Shown: one piece after another, positions 62,153 through 64,000 of the stretch | How the letters are laid out: each line of letters begins with the position of its first letter | Position numbering within the stretch: position 1 is the stretch's first letter | Assembly (NCBI GenBank): GCA_026414765.1 | Contig: JAOAIJ010000019.1 | Location: 116,772-180,771, forward strand | DNA from: Clostridia bacterium | Lineage (GTDB): Bacteria > Bacillota > Clostridia > Acetivibrionales > DSM-27016 | Direction: 5' to 3' | Length of the DNA stretch: 64,000 nt | Made by a program: the position numbers and the translations under genes | Notes under the pieces: generated by a model | What the model was told of the DNA's origin: nothing | Database searches by the model: none | The model's input: only the letters and a program-made list of their open reading frames with translations

Positions 62153-63145
62153 GTGAACTTAATAGTAACAGGAGGATGTGGATTTATTGGCTCACATTTG
62201 GTAGACAGGCTTCTTTCGGAGGGGCACTCTGTAACAGTAATTGATAATTTGAGTACAGGCAGGCCGGAAAATCTGCAGCACCAAAAGAACAATCCGAACC
62301 TAAAAATTATTATTGAAGATATAACAGATTTTAAAGCAGTAACACAATATTTTGAACAAACAGACTGGGTTTTCCACCTGGCAGCTTTGGCAGATATAGT
62401 GCCATCAATACAGATGCCTGAGCAATATTTCAGGTCAAATGTAGACGGTACCTTTTCTGTATTGCAGGCCGCAAAAGAAGCAGGAGTCAAAAGGTTCATA
62501 TACGCTGCATCTTCATCATGCTACGGAATTCCAGATATTTATCCGACACCGGAGACTGCAGAAATAAGGCCACAATATCCATATGCCCTTACAAAGAATC
62601 TTGGTGAGCAGCTTGTGATACACTGGGGACAGGTCTATAAACTGCCTGTTGTGTCATTAAGATTTTTTAATGTATACGGTCCAAGATCAAGAACTTCGGG
62701 GACATATGGTGCAGTACTTGGGGTGTTTCTTGCCCAAAAGCTTGCAGGAAAGCCTTTCACAATAGTTGGTGACGGTAATCAGACAAGGGACTTTACCTAT
62801 GTAACTGATATTGCTGATGCGTTAGTTACAGCGGCAAAATCGGATGTAACAAATCAAATATTCAATGTAGGCAGTGGAGGTACTTATTCGATAAACCATC
62901 TTGTTGAACTTCTGGAAGGAGAAAAATCCTACATACCTAAGAGACCAGGAGAGCCGGATTGTACTTTTGCCGATGTTACGAAAATACAGAATGAGCTTGG
63001 GTGGAAGGCAAAGATATCTTTTGAAGAGGGTGTGAGGAAGGTACTAGAGAACATTGAGCTTTGGAAGAAGGCCCCTGTGTGGGATGCAGGAAGTATAGGT
63101 GAGGCCACAAAGGACTGGTTTAAGTATTTAGGTGACAAAAAATAA
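62153..63145 (+). CDS. NAD-dependent sugar epimerase/dehydratase (GalE-like SDR)
   Basis: The 330-residue protein has the extended SDR fold: TGGCGFIGSHLVDRL near residue 5, FHLAALADI, AASSSCYG with catalytic Ser, PYPYALTKNLGE region with YPYALTK (Tyr-x3-Lys), FFNVYGPRSRTSG and VLVTAAKS-type substrate loop segments. It resembles UDP-GlcNAc 4-epimerases and GDP-sugar epimerases/dehydratases. Specificity cannot be decided. GTG 62153 follows AAAGGTAGG. It is the last gene before flagellin and less AT-rich than its left neighbours. Confidence 0.88.
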   Translation: MNLIVTGGCGFIGSHLVDRLLSEGHSVTVIDNLSTGRPENLQHQKNNPNLKIIIEDITDFKAVTQYFEQTDWVFHLAALADIVPSIQMPEQYFRSNVDGTFSVLQAAKEAGVKRFIYAASSSCYGIPDIYPTPETAEIRPQYPYALTKNLGEQLVIHWGQVYKLPVVSLRFFNVYGPRSRTSGTYGAVLGVFLAQKLAGKPFTIVGDGNQTRDFTYVTDIADALVTAAKSDVTNQIFNVGSGGTYSINHLVELLEGEKSYIPKRPGEPDCTFADVTKIQNELGWKAKISFEEGVRKVLENIELWKKAPVWDAGSIGEATKDWFKYLGDKK

Positions 63146-63153
63146 AATCCTAT

Positions 63154-63180
63154 TAAGTAATCTTATAGGTTTTCCGATAT
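63154..63180 (+). promoter_or_regulatory. Sigma-D (FliA) type promoter of flagellin
   Basis: TAAG (63154-63157), 15 bases and TCCGATAT (63173-63180) match the sigma-D pattern TAAA-N15-GCCGATAA. The transcript would start near 63187, leaving a leader of about 107 bases. Confidence 0.65.
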
Positions 63181-63194
63181 ATTTTATACAATAA

Positions 63195-63235
63195 GAAAAA
63201 ATTTACTCATCAGCCGGCCAGGAGTAAATTTTTTC
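63195..63235 (+). other. Hairpin at the 5' end of the flagellin leader
   Basis: GAAAAAATTTACTC (63195-63208) pairs with GAGTAAATTTTTTC (63222-63235). It may terminate the epimerase transcript, but it also falls at the 5' end of the sigma-D transcript, where it could protect the mRNA. Confidence 0.6.
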
Positions 63236-63251
63236 CTGTTTTCCTTTTCCA

Positions 63252-63288
63252 GGCATGGATGCCGGGAACCAATCTAATCAAGGAGGAG
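63252..63288 (+). promoter_or_regulatory. CsrA-binding sites in the flagellin leader
   Basis: GGCA-TGGA-TGCC (63252-63263) puts GGA in a four-base hairpin loop and contains CATGGATG, close to the CsrA consensus. A second GGA pair lies in the Shine-Dalgarno AGGAGGAG (63281-63288). This two-site layout is like that of the B. subtilis hag leader. Confidence 0.6.
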
Positions 63289-63293
63289 ATTTT

Positions 63294-64000
63294 ATGAGAA
63301 TCAATAACAACTTAATGGCGTTAAACGCCCACAGGCAGTTAAAGACAAATTCAGCAGAGCAGGGTAAATCACTTGAAAAGCTTTCATCAGGCTTCAGAAT
63401 CAACAGGGCAGGAGACGATGCAGCAGGTCTTGCAATTTCTGAAAAGATGAGAGGTCAGATCAGAGGTTTGAACCAGGCATCAAGAAATGCTCAGGACGGT
63501 ATATCCCTTATCCAGACGGCAGAAGGTGCTTTAAATGAAACTCATTCAATCCTTCAGAGAATGAGAGAACTTGCTGTTCAATCTTCAAATGATACTTATG
63601 TTACTGTAGACAGGGAAAATATTGAAGCCGAATTGAAGCAGTTGGGGTCTGAAGTTAAGAGGATAGCAGATAAAACCCAATTCAATACAAAAAACTTGCT
63701 GGATGGCAGTATTTCTGCCGGTAATACTGCAACATTCCTTATTGGAGCAAATAATGGAGAATCTATAACACTTACAATTGATCCTATGGATGCAAGTGCA
63801 CTTGCAGTGAGTGTTATGGTCGCAAGTACTACTGCTACTGCTCAGGCAGCTATTACTACTATTAACACAGCTATAGGTACTGTATCAACACAGAGAGCAA
63901 ATCTTGGTGCTATCCAGAACAGGCTTGAGCATACTATAGCAAACCTTGATACTGCGGCAGAAAACCTGCAGGCATCAGAGTCCAGAATACGTGACGTAGA
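63294..64000 (+). CDS. hag: Flagellin, 3'-truncated by the window edge
   Basis: The first 235 residues are visible. The N-terminal D0/D1 part ([78 protein letters not shown] in segments) is canonical. The C-terminal D1 coil ([32 protein letters not shown]) already begins near residue 199, so the variable centre is only about 40-60 residues and the whole protein is probably near 270. It is Thr- and Ser-rich in the centre, so O-glycosylation sites exist. AGGAGGAG precedes the ATG. Confidence 0.96.
   Translation, partial: MRINNNLMALNAHRQLKTNSAEQGKSLEKLSSGFRINRAGDDAAGLAISEKMRGQIRGLNQASRNAQDGISLIQTAEGALNETHSILQRMRELAVQSSNDTYVTVDRENIEAELKQLGSEVKRIADKTQFNTKNLLDGSISAGNTATFLIGANNGESITLTIDPMDASALAVSVMVASTTATAQAAITTINTAIGTVSTQRANLGAIQNRLEHTIANLDTAAENLQASESRIRDV

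Overview
This 64 kb window is chromosomal DNA of a motile, endospore-forming type Firmicute of class Clostridia. The evidence is the low GC content, strong AGGAGG ribosome-binding sites, gene orders shared with Bacillus subtilis (divIC-yabR-tRNA, rpsF-ssb-rpsR, gdpP-rplI-dnaB, tilS-hpt-ftsH, comFC-yvyF-flgM-flgN-flgK-flgL-yviE-fliW-csrA-hag), an S-box riboswitch and sigma-D type flagellar promoters. A cellulolytic or saccharolytic clostridium is a reasonable guess, but the species cannot be named from the sequence.

Region 1-3.6 kb: end of divIC, yabR, tRNA-Leu and tRNA-fMet, a small membrane protein, an XRE regulator facing a small unknown gene, and a DnaQ-type exonuclease. Region 3.6-10.1 kb: a maltodextrin unit, with a LacI regulator divergent from a binding protein, two permeases and a GH13 neopullulanase. 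Three matching operator-like sites lie in the divergent region; no ABC ATPase is encoded here. Region 10.1-15.4 kb: a two-component system preceded by a 31-residue membrane peptide and 11-bp phased repeats, then an FtsK/SpoIIIE translocase. Region 15.4-19.9 kb: tRNA-Met, tRNA-Glu and tRNA-Val, a DJ-1/PfpI protein, glycogen branching enzyme and a secreted amidase.

Region 20-33.2 kb is housekeeping: rpsF-ssb-rpsR, pheA, a MazG-like protein, the c-di-AMP phosphodiesterase gdpP, rplI, dnaB, tilS-hpt-ftsH, a thioesterase, and metK behind a SAM-I riboswitch with its terminator. Region 33.2-38.9 kb: an HD-GYP protein, a small membrane protein, recD2, two tandem paralogs of unknown function, and comFC.

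Region 38.9-46.6 kb is the late flagellar block yvyF-flgM-flgN-flgK1-flgK2-flgL-yviE-fliW-csrA. FlgK is duplicated, and the first copy carries an inserted von Willebrand A-like domain. From 46.6 to 63.1 kb, between csrA and flagellin (genes that are neighbours in B. subtilis), lies a sixteen-gene one-strand island. It holds heptose-type sugar activation genes (a broken gmhA, gmhB, and an hldE-like fusion with its two domains in reversed order), three radical SAM enzymes, a split transketolase, three methyltransferases, a WbuC-like cupin, two sugar dehydratase/reductase-type SDR proteins, a glycosyltransferase and one unrecognised protein. Its position suggests that it makes and attaches an unusual higher-carbon or branched sugar on flagellin; this is the most interesting system in the window. 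The flagellin gene at the right edge has a sigma-D-like promoter and a CsrA-type GGA hairpin in its leader, matching the FliW-CsrA switch encoded 17 kb upstream.
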